This document shows, one piece after another, positions 24,628-35,499 of a stretch of DNA of 64,000 nucleotides; positions within the stretch are counted from its first letter, which is position 1; each line of letters begins with the position of its first letter. The translations under genes were made by a program, and so were the position numbers. The notes under the pieces were generated by a model that did not search any database, was not told where the DNA came from, and saw nothing but the letters and a program-made list of their open reading frames with translations. This DNA comes from Dysidea avara (taxonomy: Eukaryota; Porifera; Demospongiae; Dictyoceratida; Dysideidae), in the NCBI RefSeq assembly GCF_963678975.1, contig NC_089274.1, positions 25,085,053-25,149,052 on the forward strand, written 5' to 3'.

Positions 24628-24729
24628 CTAGTCTTGCGTGGCCAAACCCAACTCTCTGCATGGTGCTTATCGAGAGCTTATAATCTCTAATCGATAAGTG
24701 CCGGGGTCTGGCCATGCACGCGAGACTAT
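24628..24729. mobile_element. Hairpin element related to 11,321-11,445
   Basis: Arms tagtcttgcgtggccaaacc and ggtctggccatgcacgcgag, with inner gcttatcgagagcttataatct. Flanked by accaaag on both sides (24,621-24,627; 24,730-24,736), so the target duplication is at least 7 bp. Confidence 0.7.
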
Positions 24730-26210
24730 ACCAAAGTAGAGATGTCAAATGGATTTTTAAAAGTACGAGAAATGCATGTTTTAGCCACAGCATTTCATGT
24801 TGTACTTTGTACAGCTCAAAAAAATGCTGCAAATTCATATATAGGTTTGGGCAGTTCTCTTGACTTCTCTGATCTCTACTGAGTACCATTGGTAGCCATG
24901 GCATGAAACAAAAACAAGTGATGTATGGGTGATAATCTAATACTGGCATTCAAGTTGCATCTTGCACTGACTGCAAACCACCCTATCAATAAACTGGAAC
25001 ACTGTTCTATGATAGCGATCGACAAAACTAGCCTGATGTCATCTTTCATAAGGAAGAATCTCACTTTGGGGCCTACACACACGCCTAGCTACTCTAAGCT
25101 TAATCATGAGGAAACTCACCAAAGAGTACTTCATCCAGATGGTTAGAGATGTTCCATATTTCATGTGTGACTACTACTATATGAGGAAGATTTGGCTATC
25201 ACTTGTTTGGTGTCTGTAGATGAAAATTCATGTGTGGAGCCCAAAAATTATGCTCAAGTGATGCAGCAACAGGAAATCTCACCAATCAAACTCCCAATGC
25301 TTTTAGGTGAAGGTTTTCTCACAGAGGAAGGCTGAACTCCAGTATTGTAATAAAGGATCAAGGCTACCGAGAGTTATGACTCAATATGACTTGACTTACT
25401 GACTGACTGACTGATAAGGTGTAACAGAAAAGGGACCAAAGTAAGGAAAAAAAATCCCTCCAACCCCAGGATTCAAACTGCAGGTCACCCAATGTCTAGT
25501 TGGTAAATAACAGCAGTTGGAATATTATTTTGGAGATGTCGATTTTATCCTAACTTAAGGGGTTCAAGGGAAGCTTATGTCAAAACCCTGCAAAATTACA
25601 GAATGTTTTCTCCCTAAAAAGAGTTTCACATCCTGCAAACAGTTAGGTGTTAGATTTTTCTATTTCATTGTGATGACCTGGTCAAGGTAAATTCAGCAGA
25701 ACAAAATCAGTTTATCAACCAAAGAAATGCTTATTGCAAACATTTTAGTAGCATCTTTATTGAAAAATCAGATAAATTTCTACCCAAGCATCGTCATATG
25801 CTATAGGTGCTTCTAAAAATAATTGTCATTTTGATATAAGTATTTTAAAGCTATTACAGCTACTTCTAAAGGCTTCAGTTGCATTACTAAAGGCCTATAT
25901 AAATGGTGAGAATTAACAGTGACACATTGCTGGAGAGTGATGTGAAATATTACCACTAGGTAGCTAGACTGAAGCTGCAATTACCATCTTCCAGAGTGAC
26001 CCCAACCTCCTTAAAAGTCTGGATCCGTCCCTGTGATGTCACCTGGGAAAATTAACATAATTACATATCAGACAATTCAATGTATTTTAATGTCATTCAG
26101 CTACAGTATGAAAATGTACTGTTTGTTCAATTAGAATTTTAAAAATAAAACTGATTCTACAAAAACCTGTTAATTTTAGATGCTCAGCTGTATAGCACGT
26201 ATATCATATA
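24730..26210. other. No gene recognised
   Basis: Small open frames occur on both strands (24,407-24,949 -, 24,925-25,146 +) but overlap repeat ends and show no domain. Near 25,990-26,035 there is a half-copy of a 'ggcggatcc' type element end (ctggatccgtccctg). Confidence 0.4.
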
Positions 26211-26243
26211 GGGGGTGGGTGGGTGGGTGGGAGGGGTGGTGGG
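26211..26243 (+). repeat. G-rich tract with quadruplex potential
   Basis: The run gggggtgggtgggtgggtgg is followed by gaggggtggtggg: more than four G-triplets separated by single T or A. This fits the classical G-quadruplex pattern. It is not obviously near a promoter. Confidence 0.8.
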
Positions 26244-27280
26244 CCGCCCACGCACAAGAAGTGGTTGACAGTGAAAAAACAGTCTATAGCTAAGTATCAT
26301 ACAACTGTTTAAATATATACGTTCTTTGATATTGTATATGCATTGGTTTGCCAGTGATAGTTATAAACGGCGAAAAGAATGTAATGAATTGCCCGCCCAC
26401 GCCCACTCCCAATTTGCGCCTTCGTTAAAATGGCCTTGCTCAAAGACGATTAAATGTCTATGACATAGTTTTCTGTATAAATACTTTGGTTTGTTTGTCA
26501 TGCTGTAATATTGTGCTGCTGTGTTATGCTATAATAATATTAATGCTTATATTATTTAATGATGTTTGTTTCTATTACTTTAGTGCACGGTGGGAGGTGG
26601 AAGCGTCCATGATGATGATGATGATTGGGCAATGTGCAAATAAGGTGAGTGTATGCTTTGTAAAAAGAAGCCCACGTAGCTGTGCAGGGCTCATCTTCTG
26701 TACAGATCAGCTTCTGTATAGTCTTTCATTATTTTATTTTTCCCGAGGGTAGCCAACGCCCACGCAAAACACAGAAATGGTGTACCAGAGGGGTTGCCAA
26801 CGCCCACGCAAAGCACCCAACTGGCGTGTACGAGACTCCCAATTTTATGTATTTTTAAAAGCATTTAGTGATATTGCTAACTAGTAACTACCTGTACAGT
26901 TGTTGATCTACATCTTGTTCTAGTTATTCATGATCGATCATTGTCTACTTTGTTAAACTCACTTTCTCCATTATTTTTACATGATTTTGGATTTAGGATT
27001 TGGTTTCTAATATATTTGTGTATTTCTGATTGGATTTCTCACATAGCATACAAGAGTCCCAAGGCATTGGCTACCCCTCGCTTTTTACCAAAAGCCAGTT
27101 CATCTCTAGTTGACAAAGATAGTGTGAACATCTAATTATGATATTACAATCTAAATTAAATTCTTGATCACAGATATACATTTCCCTTGTTGCTATATGT
27201 GGCACACCACAAAATTAACCAATGTAAACAACCATTACCATACCTTGTAGTGTTTTATTTTTGTGTGAATATGTAGTGAA
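26244..27280. other. No firm gene; possible stray exons
   Basis: Two phrases with GCCCACGCA (26,768 and 26,808 regions) form a short direct repeat. An open tail at 27,045-27,135 preceded by a splice-acceptor-like tttctcacatag could be an exon, but I could not join it in frame to an upstream exon. Otherwise nothing is recognised. Confidence 0.3.
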
Positions 27281-27318
27281 GTGTGTGTGTGTAGTGTGTG
27301 TGTGTGTGTGTGTGTGTG

Positions 27319-27368
<50 letters not shown>

Positions 27369-27405
27369 TGTGTGTGTGTGTGTGTGTGTGTAGTGTGTGT
27401 GTGTG

Positions 27406-27443
<38 letters not shown>

Positions 27444-27537
27444 TGTGTGTGTGTGTGTGTAGTGTGTGTGTAGTGTGTGTGTGTGTGTGTAGTGTGTGTG
27501 TGTAGTGTGTGTGTGTAGTGTGTGTGTGTAGTGTGTG
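27281..27537. repeat. Compound (GT)n / GTA microsatellite
   Basis: About 257 bp of alternating GT broken at intervals by an extra 'TA' (gtgtgtagtgtg), giving a two-level pattern. The open frames 27,255-27,590 - and 27,281-27,505 + are artefacts of it. Confidence 0.97.
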
Positions 27538-28572
27538 CCTGATAAAGATTTTTTTAAATTCACCAATTTAAATGTGACTGTTTTTTCCACCGGTTTATAT
27601 GTTGGAGAACTGCAAACAAATAACTTGAAATTTTTATAATGACCATTTTTTAAAATATTTATTTGATTGCATGTACAAAATACAAAGATGTATTACGTGA
27701 TCAAAAAAAAGTTATTAGCATGATGTACAAGGACTATTGACCATTGAAAAGTTGATGAATTAAACATTCAAGAATGGAATACTTCTCCATTGCAACTCGC
27801 CCACGCAATATAGCGCGCGCGTCACTAATAATTAGTGCTCAGCCAGGGTATGCGACTATTGGATTGAGATGGTGATTTTTATAAAATTATTTGTACCGTG
27901 TAAAACGTTCGTCACGAACGGTATAGCTAGCTGAAGTATTCAAGAAAGGATAGATCTAGCCTGGTATAACCTGGAATCGTTAAAAAGTTCGCACCTGGAA
28001 TGTTGGGGTGAGCCAATATTTTCATTTCCAATGGTTCTATGTGTAATGTTAAACCCCCTACTTTGTACCATGAAGAAGGCCGTATTAAGCTGTTACATTT
28101 TACGTGAAAGTAGATGTCATGCTGGCCATTCCTGCTAGAACCTGGGAAAGGTTTAAAAGTTATCTGACGCTCCATAACAGAGCCTTGAAAACCTGCTTCC
28201 AGTGTAGACGCATGTATCTTGCCAATAAATTTTTTTTTATTAAAAGTCGCTTAATTGTTGGATATGATGTGATTAAACAAGCCCTGAGTGAGTGTGTTGA
28301 TGCACTGTAATGTACATCAATTTGTAAACAATTAAACATTGCAGGGATCTCAAACTTCAACAGTCAGGTAGTGAAAGATATTGTTTTAAATATACGTTCA
28401 CTTATTGTTGTTCAGAAGTATACCAATGCTGCTGGCAGGGTGGATAACAATAATGATAGCGGTGACAACTGCATGTCACCTATTTTCAGGTATACGCCAG
28501 CTAAGTAAATGGATGAATACTACTTTATTGGGTAGTCAAGGGCATCAGAGTAAGTGCAACCAGTGAGGCCAG
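27538..28572. other. No gene recognised
   Basis: AT-rich; frames at 27,927-28,175 - and 28,104-28,310 + overlap one another and show no motif. The phrase tgctggcagg...ggtgacaactgcatgtcacc near 28,430-28,480 resembles unit A (610-545 region) and may be an old fragment of that repeat. Confidence 0.35.
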
Positions 28573-28662
28573 AGCCTCACCACTTTTTGATTGAAATAAA
28601 TAAAAAAACTTTCAAACCTTTCATACTTAATTGATGGAGTCAAATCTAAAAGTGGTGAGGCT
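28573..28662. mobile_element. Short hairpin element
   Basis: agcctcaccactttttgatt at the left is inverted at the right as aatctaaaagtggtgaggct, with a central AT-rich loop. Family unknown. Confidence 0.6.
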
Positions 28663-30188
28663 TAGCATTTATTTCATTTATTAATTGATAAAAACAACAC
28701 TTATTCATATCTGACCTGTCTTTCACTCAGGACAGCTTCATGTTCACTTTGTTTGTATTAAGCTTCTCTAAAAATAATTACTTTTATGTTTGGCTTTGAC
28801 TTTGGCTTTGTTTCTCTTTATTTAGCAATTCCAGAATTCTGTAAATTTTGCATAAAATTTTCTCCGTGAATCTTCCATTGGAGAGTTGGCACAATCAATT
28901 TGCTACTGTATGAGTGATTATCAAACAATTGGATCATTTCTAGGGTTTCTGGGGAAAGGAATATGGTGCTACAGCTAGTTTCTGCTACAAATATGTTTAT
29001 GTGGAGTTTTATGCCAATTATAAGATTATTTTGCAATATAGCCACCACAATGTTATGCTCTCTTTGCAAGAAATGACCCAGCCCATGTTTGTTATACCAA
29101 GGTGAGCATTTTTGTCCATGTAGTTTAATTAGTATGCTAAAAGTCAGCAAATTTGCACCACAAATAGCTCATCTCTTTGATGCACCATTTGGTAGCTGTC
29201 AAGGAGCTGTACAATAAGAGAAATAATAATCATAGAAGTAGCCATAACTCAACAGTTTGATTCCTTGCTTTGCATGCACATTGTATTTTTGAGTGGAGTT
29301 GACTGGTGCAGAGTAGTTACACTTCACCATATCTATGCTGTTTTGTCATCCGCAAGATGTTAAACGCATGCAACTATTTAGTGGCTTTCTATGGAGGTGA
29401 CCTTTATTCAGAGGGTCTTACAAGTATGATTATACTGTGGTCCATGTATTAAGGTATTTATAACAGAAAACAGAAGCTCAAAATGTTATTCCGAAGCTCA
29501 GGTATAAGCATTTGTTCAGTTGTGCCATTTTTGGGACTTTTTCAATGGAAAGATATGGAGAAAATCAGTTTTGCCTATTTTGAAGGATAAAATTGCTAAT
29601 AACTCCACCATCCTATGAAAGATTTTTAACAACTAAGTGTTTATGAGATCCTCAGGGAGTACTGTACAGGGCTATGCTAAATAAAAACTATTTCCATTAA
29701 TTTTAAATTCTCCCTGAATCGCTACTTATTATTTTGTAGCTATTTTGGAAACATTCCTTACAGTTTATCTCTTATTTTAAATGGTAATATTTAAGAGTTA
29801 AACTAAACAGTATAAATGATATTATAGTGTGAACGTGCTTTTTGGTCAGTACTATATAGTGTCCAGTTTCATCTCTAATATTGAACACTTGTCAAGCAGC
29901 TAGCTATAGCACCTTGCATGCAGTATAAATTGCCTACCATTAGCTCAAAAGAGTGAAGTTTCCAAATTTTTCCTGATGGAGCATATCCCAGACTTCCTAG
30001 ACTAACTTCCTTCAGAACTGAGTCATACCACTTTCGCTTTTACACTGAAGCCCCTGCAACTATATACTTATGTTGCTACTTATAGTGACAGCATAAAATA
30101 TGATTGCTGATGGAGTGGCTGTTTAGCATTTGATTAGCATGAATGTGATAACTATGTAGCCAGCTAAGCTATGTATGCAAGTGCACCT
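28663..30188. other. No gene recognised
   Basis: AT-rich; the minus frame 28,818-29,150 (110 aa) has no recognisable motif and a poor start context. Nothing else is seen. Confidence 0.4.
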
Positions 30189-30430
30189 GGAATTTTCAAC
30201 TAGAGTAGGGACTATAGCACATTGATAAAAGTAGTGAAACAAGCTGGAGTAGTGCAAGATGTTAAATCACAGTAAAACAATAAGAAGTTTTATATCCCTA
30301 CTGTGCTCAAGATACCATGCACAGTAGGGATATATCACTTCTTATTGCTTTACTGTGATATCATGCTACTCCAGCTTGTTTCAGTACTTTGTATCAATGT
30401 GCTATGGCCCCTACTCTAGTTAAAAATTCC
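30189..30430. mobile_element. Near-perfect palindrome, 242-bp hairpin element
   Basis: Ends ggaattttcaactagagtag and ctactctagttaaaaattcc; matching inner arms (caagctggagtag / ctactccagcttg; cagtagggatatatcactt against aagttttatatccctactg) run to a loop near 30,310. Related half-copies occur near 12,735-12,775, 13,292-13,345 and 57,840-57,880. High arm identity suggests recent origin. Confidence 0.85.
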
Positions 30431-30484
30431 AAATTTTTTGTGTACTTGTTTATCTGTTAACTTTTTTTTGTAAAATAAAATTGT

Positions 30485-31110
30485 TGTGACTGGTGAACCC
30501 ATGCATACCACATCAAAAGAAAGAAATGGCGCTGCACCCCAGCTATCAGTTATCATCTGAAAAGTGAAGTATCCATTATGCTTTGTTGACAGCTATGTTC
30601 AACCTGTTACACAGCATTACGAATCAAGAGCTGTTTGAAAAGTGCTGGCCTCTGCAATCAAAGTAGCCACTATGAAAAATATGGACAATTTCCGTTACGA
30701 AGGGAAGCCATCACAAATCTGCGACATTTTCTGCTGTCAACAAAGATGAATGGGACACAAAGTAGGACACTGGTATGCCAAAAGGCACCTCTCGGGCCAA
30801 AGCGATGTCAAACAGTGAAAAAATCAAGCCCATAGCCTAGTCATTGTCAAGTTACGTTTGTCTGAAGGCATCAGTCAATTAGTCAGTCAGTTACTTAGTT
30901 AGTCAGTTACTCAGTCAGTCATTTTAATAATTAAAAAAAATCTGTAACATCTTGTTGAAAGCATTTCGGGTCAATCTGAAAGCTTGTTTGGGCTTAGTTT
31001 TACCTAACCAAATACTGCCTTATCGTTGCCAGGGAAAAGTGAGGCTGATTTTTGGGTGATGTTTTTTCATTAACCACACCCACTCTTTTGTGGTCCCTAG
31101 TATGATATTC
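30485..31110. repeat. Dispersed repeat family R2, copy 2 (uninterrupted)
   Basis: Homologous to 13,388-14,480 without the insertion there. Ends in the module gcttgtttgggcttag ... tttgtggtccctag, shared with 44,925-45,060 and 50,155-50,315. The 66-residue frame at 30,635 is part of the repeat. Confidence 0.7.
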
Positions 31111-31672
31111 AGTTATGATATGATATCCAGTGATCATCACACGTAATTGGGATACTGTGTAGTGAACAATGTTGTTGCAACTTCAATGTATATCTTCTCA
31201 TAATATGGTAATTTGAAATAATTTAAGTAGCTGTTTATGTGGTAATTCAACTATATAGCCAATGCATTGCTTGGTATATGGGAAATACCTTGTGTGTTAA
31301 TGTGAACTCCCAGGGTAACTACAATCACCTACATTACTTTTTACAAAGGATTACTGTTACTCCTTTTGCAGAGTAGTAGCTAGTTACGTTTTACTAAACG
31401 TATAGGGATGTTAGCTCCCCATTCACAATCTGAAATTGCCACAGTAGAGTGTAAAAGTTGATTTATCATACAAGGTAGTCAAACCTTAATCCATTTTTTT
31501 GTATAACTAAAATTGCTTTAGCTATCTACCTGCAAAATGTACTACACTACAAAAGCTCATAGGCTGTAATCCATCATAATGAACCATATAAAATTGCCTA
31601 CACCAGGCTACATGTTGTTACCTCGTGTTATATTATGTGTTGCATTATTATATAATAGGCATGTATGTAATA
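31111..31672. other. No gene recognised
   Basis: AT-rich sequence without repeats that I recognise, except weak similarity to unit A phrases (gggtaactacaa near 31,312). Confidence 0.35.
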
Positions 31673-31773
31673 GTTGTAACATGGGCACTCAGTATTTGCC
31701 CAATATGTATGCCCAAAACCCCCAAGGGTTACGGGCATACGTATCAGGAAGATCCAAGTGCCCATGTCACAAC
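31673..31773. mobile_element. Small hairpin element with TA flanks
   Basis: Ends gttgtaacatgggcact and agtgcccatgtcacaac, flanked by TA on both sides (31,671-31,672; 31,774-31,775), with an inner inverted pair tatgcccaaaac / gttacgggcata. Tc1/mariner-type target (inference). Confidence 0.7.
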
Positions 31774-32261
31774 TAATGTGTAACACTTCATTAGTTCATT
31801 AGCAAGTACCGGGTGAGTAATCGCCCATGCCAATACGAGTGTATAACAACTGGATTCATTTTATATACATGTCTGAAAGATTTGATTATGGCTATAACAT
31901 TGTAGCTATAGTTACATTTGTTATAATGAACAGACAAGTCTTAAGGATATCATGGAAAAAGTCGAGTTGGGCAAATCTTAGGGAATTTGCATGTGTTTTA
32001 TTATTTACCATTACTGTGTAAACTTCGCTCAGTGAAGGCTGTGTATGGGAAAAAATCATACACAATCACAATGATGTATCTAATTTACATTTAAAAGAGT
32101 CAGTTAAATTACTGTTTTAGTACTACCGGGACTATAATTACAATGTATACCGAAAGCTTCATTGTAGAGTAGTTAACTGTAATGTGGGTGTGGTCCATAT
32201 TCGAAGCTTGTTTTACATAATCAAATTGTTATACACCTTGATAAATAAGATATACTTTCTG
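31774..32261. other. No gene recognised
   Basis: Short frames only (31,827-32,021 +); no motif. Confidence 0.35.
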
Positions 32262-35130
32262 CTCACCAATCAGGATTTCATTCTAGTTATTCCACACAGT
32301 ATGTGTCACTGCATGTTACTGAGAAGTGGTTGAGAGCTATTGATGCATGAGAGCAAATATATTGGTGCTGTATTTTTAGATCTAGCCCAAGGCATTTCAT
32401 ATACCGTCAACCATGAAATTTTACATTCCAAATTAAGTTATTATGGATTTCGAGGAGCATCTTACAGGGGCGGATCTAGGACTTTTTGAAAGGGGGGGCT
32501 AAGCTGGACAGGGACACAGGTATAGCTAGCCAGACATTAGAAGATACCAAGCCTTCTCACAAGGCCCCAGTGGTAAAATTCATGTAGTATCCATGTTCAA
32601 ATTAGCTATTTGGAATAATGACTAGCTACAGCCTAGGGGGTCTGGGCATGCCCCCCCCAGAAAATTTTTGAAAATTAGGCCCTCTGAAGGTGAATCTGAG
32701 TGTTTTTAGCAGTTTTTCAGTGGAATTTCAGTTTATCAAAACACTTATTTTTCCATTAAATCAAGACTGATTGCAGTATGCATTGGGTAGTTATCAACGT
32801 ATCATGCTTACATGATAATCTTTTCATTTGTAGCTACCAAGCATTTAGATATAGCTAGTATATACCACAATGCATCAGCTCCTCTTCAACAGCCTCAACT
32901 GTCTTTCTTACTGATAAAAATGATGTTGGATCCCACTGGAAGGTTGGGGGTGGGTTGTTTCACAAGCCATGAAATTGGAATAATTATGGAAAATGCTTAC
33001 CCCAGCCTCAACATCAACAGATTCAAGGCAGACTCTCTTTATGGAACATTAGACTATCATCTTCTAATGTAAAGACCATCTGGGATTCATCAACATTGGG
33101 TGACTATGAGTCAACTACACAAGTCAGTCCCCCACGCAAATTAAATACCCCTATGATCAAACCAAGCCAGTTAACAAGGGAAGCCTTTGTGGGATAATGT
33201 GTGGAAGAAACATTTATAACTAAACAGAGGCAGAAACATGTATAGCTAAGTAGTAGTGATGTTGAATGTAACAATTATTAGTATGCATGCTCCTTAGCCT
33301 AGTAACACTATGGTTAGTCTTAGCACCAATAAAGTGTACTGAAAACAGAATGCAGTGAAGGGTACTAGTAGCTATTAGCTAGCCCACTGGAAATTGTTAG
33401 CAAATTGCAATTGTATTTGCATTTATGGGGTTTCTGAATTTGCTGTTGTGATAGTCAACTTATTTCTAGATCTGCCGGGTTACGAAGACTGATCTGTAGC
33501 TAGCTACAAATACCAGCACCATAACCCACAGCATGGGGTCATATCAGAAGGTAACTGATACCGATTTTACATTCACAGACAAAAGTGCTATAGCTACCTT
33601 ATAAACTTGCAAAACTGAGACAGTTGGTAGCTAGCTACTAAAGCTGATAACTCTAACCATTTAAACCAACTAACACTAACACTTTTTGAATCACATAATA
33701 AATTCGTTTTAAAATATAAAACTACATTAATCACCTCTGATAGCCATAGTGCTATTACCTGAATAAAACAAAACCCACAATTAAAACTTTTGTAACTAAA
33801 GATGCAACCCACAATCGAAACCTTTTCTTGAAGAACTCTTGATGAAAAGGAAGCTAAACTCTCCTGGAACAGAGTTGAACAATAGGTATAGTTACATAGA
33901 CATTATTTGTGTTGGTAGTGATGCATAATTCCTGAAATAAGTCTGCTTTTGATACACAGAAGATTTAGGGTTTTATTAGCCAAGTACTAACTTAGAAAGG
34001 AAAGGAGAGGCTACAGCCCCCCCCCCCCCCCCCCCCCCTAAATCCGCCCCTGTCTTATGACTTGCTGGGTATAGATGTCTTTCAAATCAGCAGCAATGAT
34101 TTCTGTTTAGTGGTGAACTATCTGACTGGGGTCAGGTGTCACCAAGGATTTATTTAAGGCTCTTGCTTTTTGCTTTGCTGGTATATTAATGATCTGCTGA
34201 TTTTTATCGATTCAAACACTCACTTTTGGATTTGTATGCTGATGATGCTGTAACCATTCATACCTGAGAGAACTGAACTGGATTTGATAATATTTAAACA
34301 CAGTCAAGAACTGCACAGCCAACAATCCACAGCATCCAAGTCAGACTGCAAGAATGTCTCTACTAATGCTCATAGGAAGTCGAAGAAAATTTGAATAAAT
34401 CACTTAATGTTTCAGTTGGAGGCACTTTACTGGCTCAGTTTGATACCTAGTTATAGGTGACCCTGGACCTTATGCTCATCTCTAATGTCAGTAATGTGGT
34501 CTCAACAGTAAGATATTGAATTGCTTCACTATTGGTCACTGCCACCAGTGGTACTCCATGTATTTTATGCTGCTTTTGTGATGCCTTTGCTTGATTATTA
34601 TGACGTTGTTTGGTGTCCTACTACTGCTAAATTGACTGAAAGAGTACATTTTAATTTTATTAAGAAAATGTTGTCATCTATTACCTCCAGATTATCTTTT
34701 ACTTTATCAGAGCGTCAATGATACCATATCGCTATTCAAGTTTTTAAATCCATACACAAATTTTCTCCGTCATATTTACAAGATATTTTTGATACTCTAA
34801 AGATGTGACTGGTCATGTTGGCCATGATATCAATTGTCCCTTTATTCCCAGGATGTCTACCAATTTTGGGCAAAGGTCCATTTATTATTGTGGGTGTGTT
34901 CTGTGGAACAATCTACAATCAACTGTTGTGAAGGCTACTACTCTTTTACCATTTAAAAATTGTATTAGCATTAATATTAATTCTTTGTATTTGCTTTGTG
35001 TGTGTGTGTGCATGTTTATTTTTGGTGTTGTATCTATAGTTGTATTTGTGTTTTTTATTTTCTTCATTTGCTTACGGGCTCCAATAAAAATCATTATCTG
35101 GTTACCAAGTGGACCCCCTGTTAATAATTA
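32262..35130 (+). mobile_element. LINE fragment split by a DNA element
   Basis: 32,262-32,464 encodes, in shifted frames, reverse transcriptase residues up to motif A (GAVFLDLAQGISYTVNHE, a decayed 'AFDTVNH'). Motif A is followed by YYGFRGAS. The reading resumes after the insertion at 34,053 with YDLLG, then RT thumb blocks (VMPLLDYYDVVWCPTT at 34,580) and a C-terminal region to about 34,975. The 3' end lies near 35,130. Multiple stops make it dead. It is a different family from the LINE at 35.5-38.7 kb. Confidence 0.8.
32465..34052. mobile_element. 1.59 kb 'caggggcggatc' TIR element
   Basis: Ends caggggcggatctagg and aaatccgcccctg are inverted; next to the right end is a poly-C run (34,017-34,038) and next to the left end a poly-G (32,491-32,497). 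Flanked by TCTTA on both sides (32,460-32,464; 34,053-34,057). Removing the element and one TCTTA restores the reading frame of the host LINE. Small frames inside show no transposase. Half-copies of the same end occur near 2,127, 15,617 and 26,020. Confidence 0.85.
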
Positions 35131-35499
35131 TAAAATGTGCCGAATCACTTGTGAATGTACTATTATATAAGACTATAATTCTCACAATGTTTTCCAACTT
35201 ATAGAATGGCAAGGATATTGAAACGCCTTCATCTGAATGCTTCTTGCAACAAGACTCCAATTTGTGATAATAGTCACACAAGCACTAGTCTATTCTCATG
35301 ATTTCAGTCTCAGCCTTTATAAAGTAAACAGGGTAGTATACCTCATCCACTATGGTTGCTTTGATGGAAGTGGTTTGCTCTTTTGAAGTTTGGATTGGGA
35401 TTTGAGTACCGTGTAAGACAGCCGTATGGCTGATACAACACAGGGGGTGCAACTGCACAACCCCAAATAATAAACACAATACATTGTAAAATTATATGA
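35131..35499. other. No gene recognised
   Basis: Short spacer between two LINEs; only small frames with no motif. Confidence 0.4.

Noticed and set aside
24407-24949. 180-residue minus-strand frame
   Set aside because: It runs across two miniature elements and their unique flanks, and has no recognisable motif.
26584-27135. Possible two-exon gene: acceptor/donor-bounded segment at 26,584-26,644 and open tail 27,045-27,135
   Set aside because: The only phase that joins them contains a stop just before the donor; no domain supports it.
27255-27590. 111-residue frame of alternating Thr/His
   Set aside because: It is the translation of the GT microsatellite.
28818-29150. 110-residue minus-strand frame
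   Set aside because: No domain, no splice partners, and codon composition like the surrounding AT-rich DNA.
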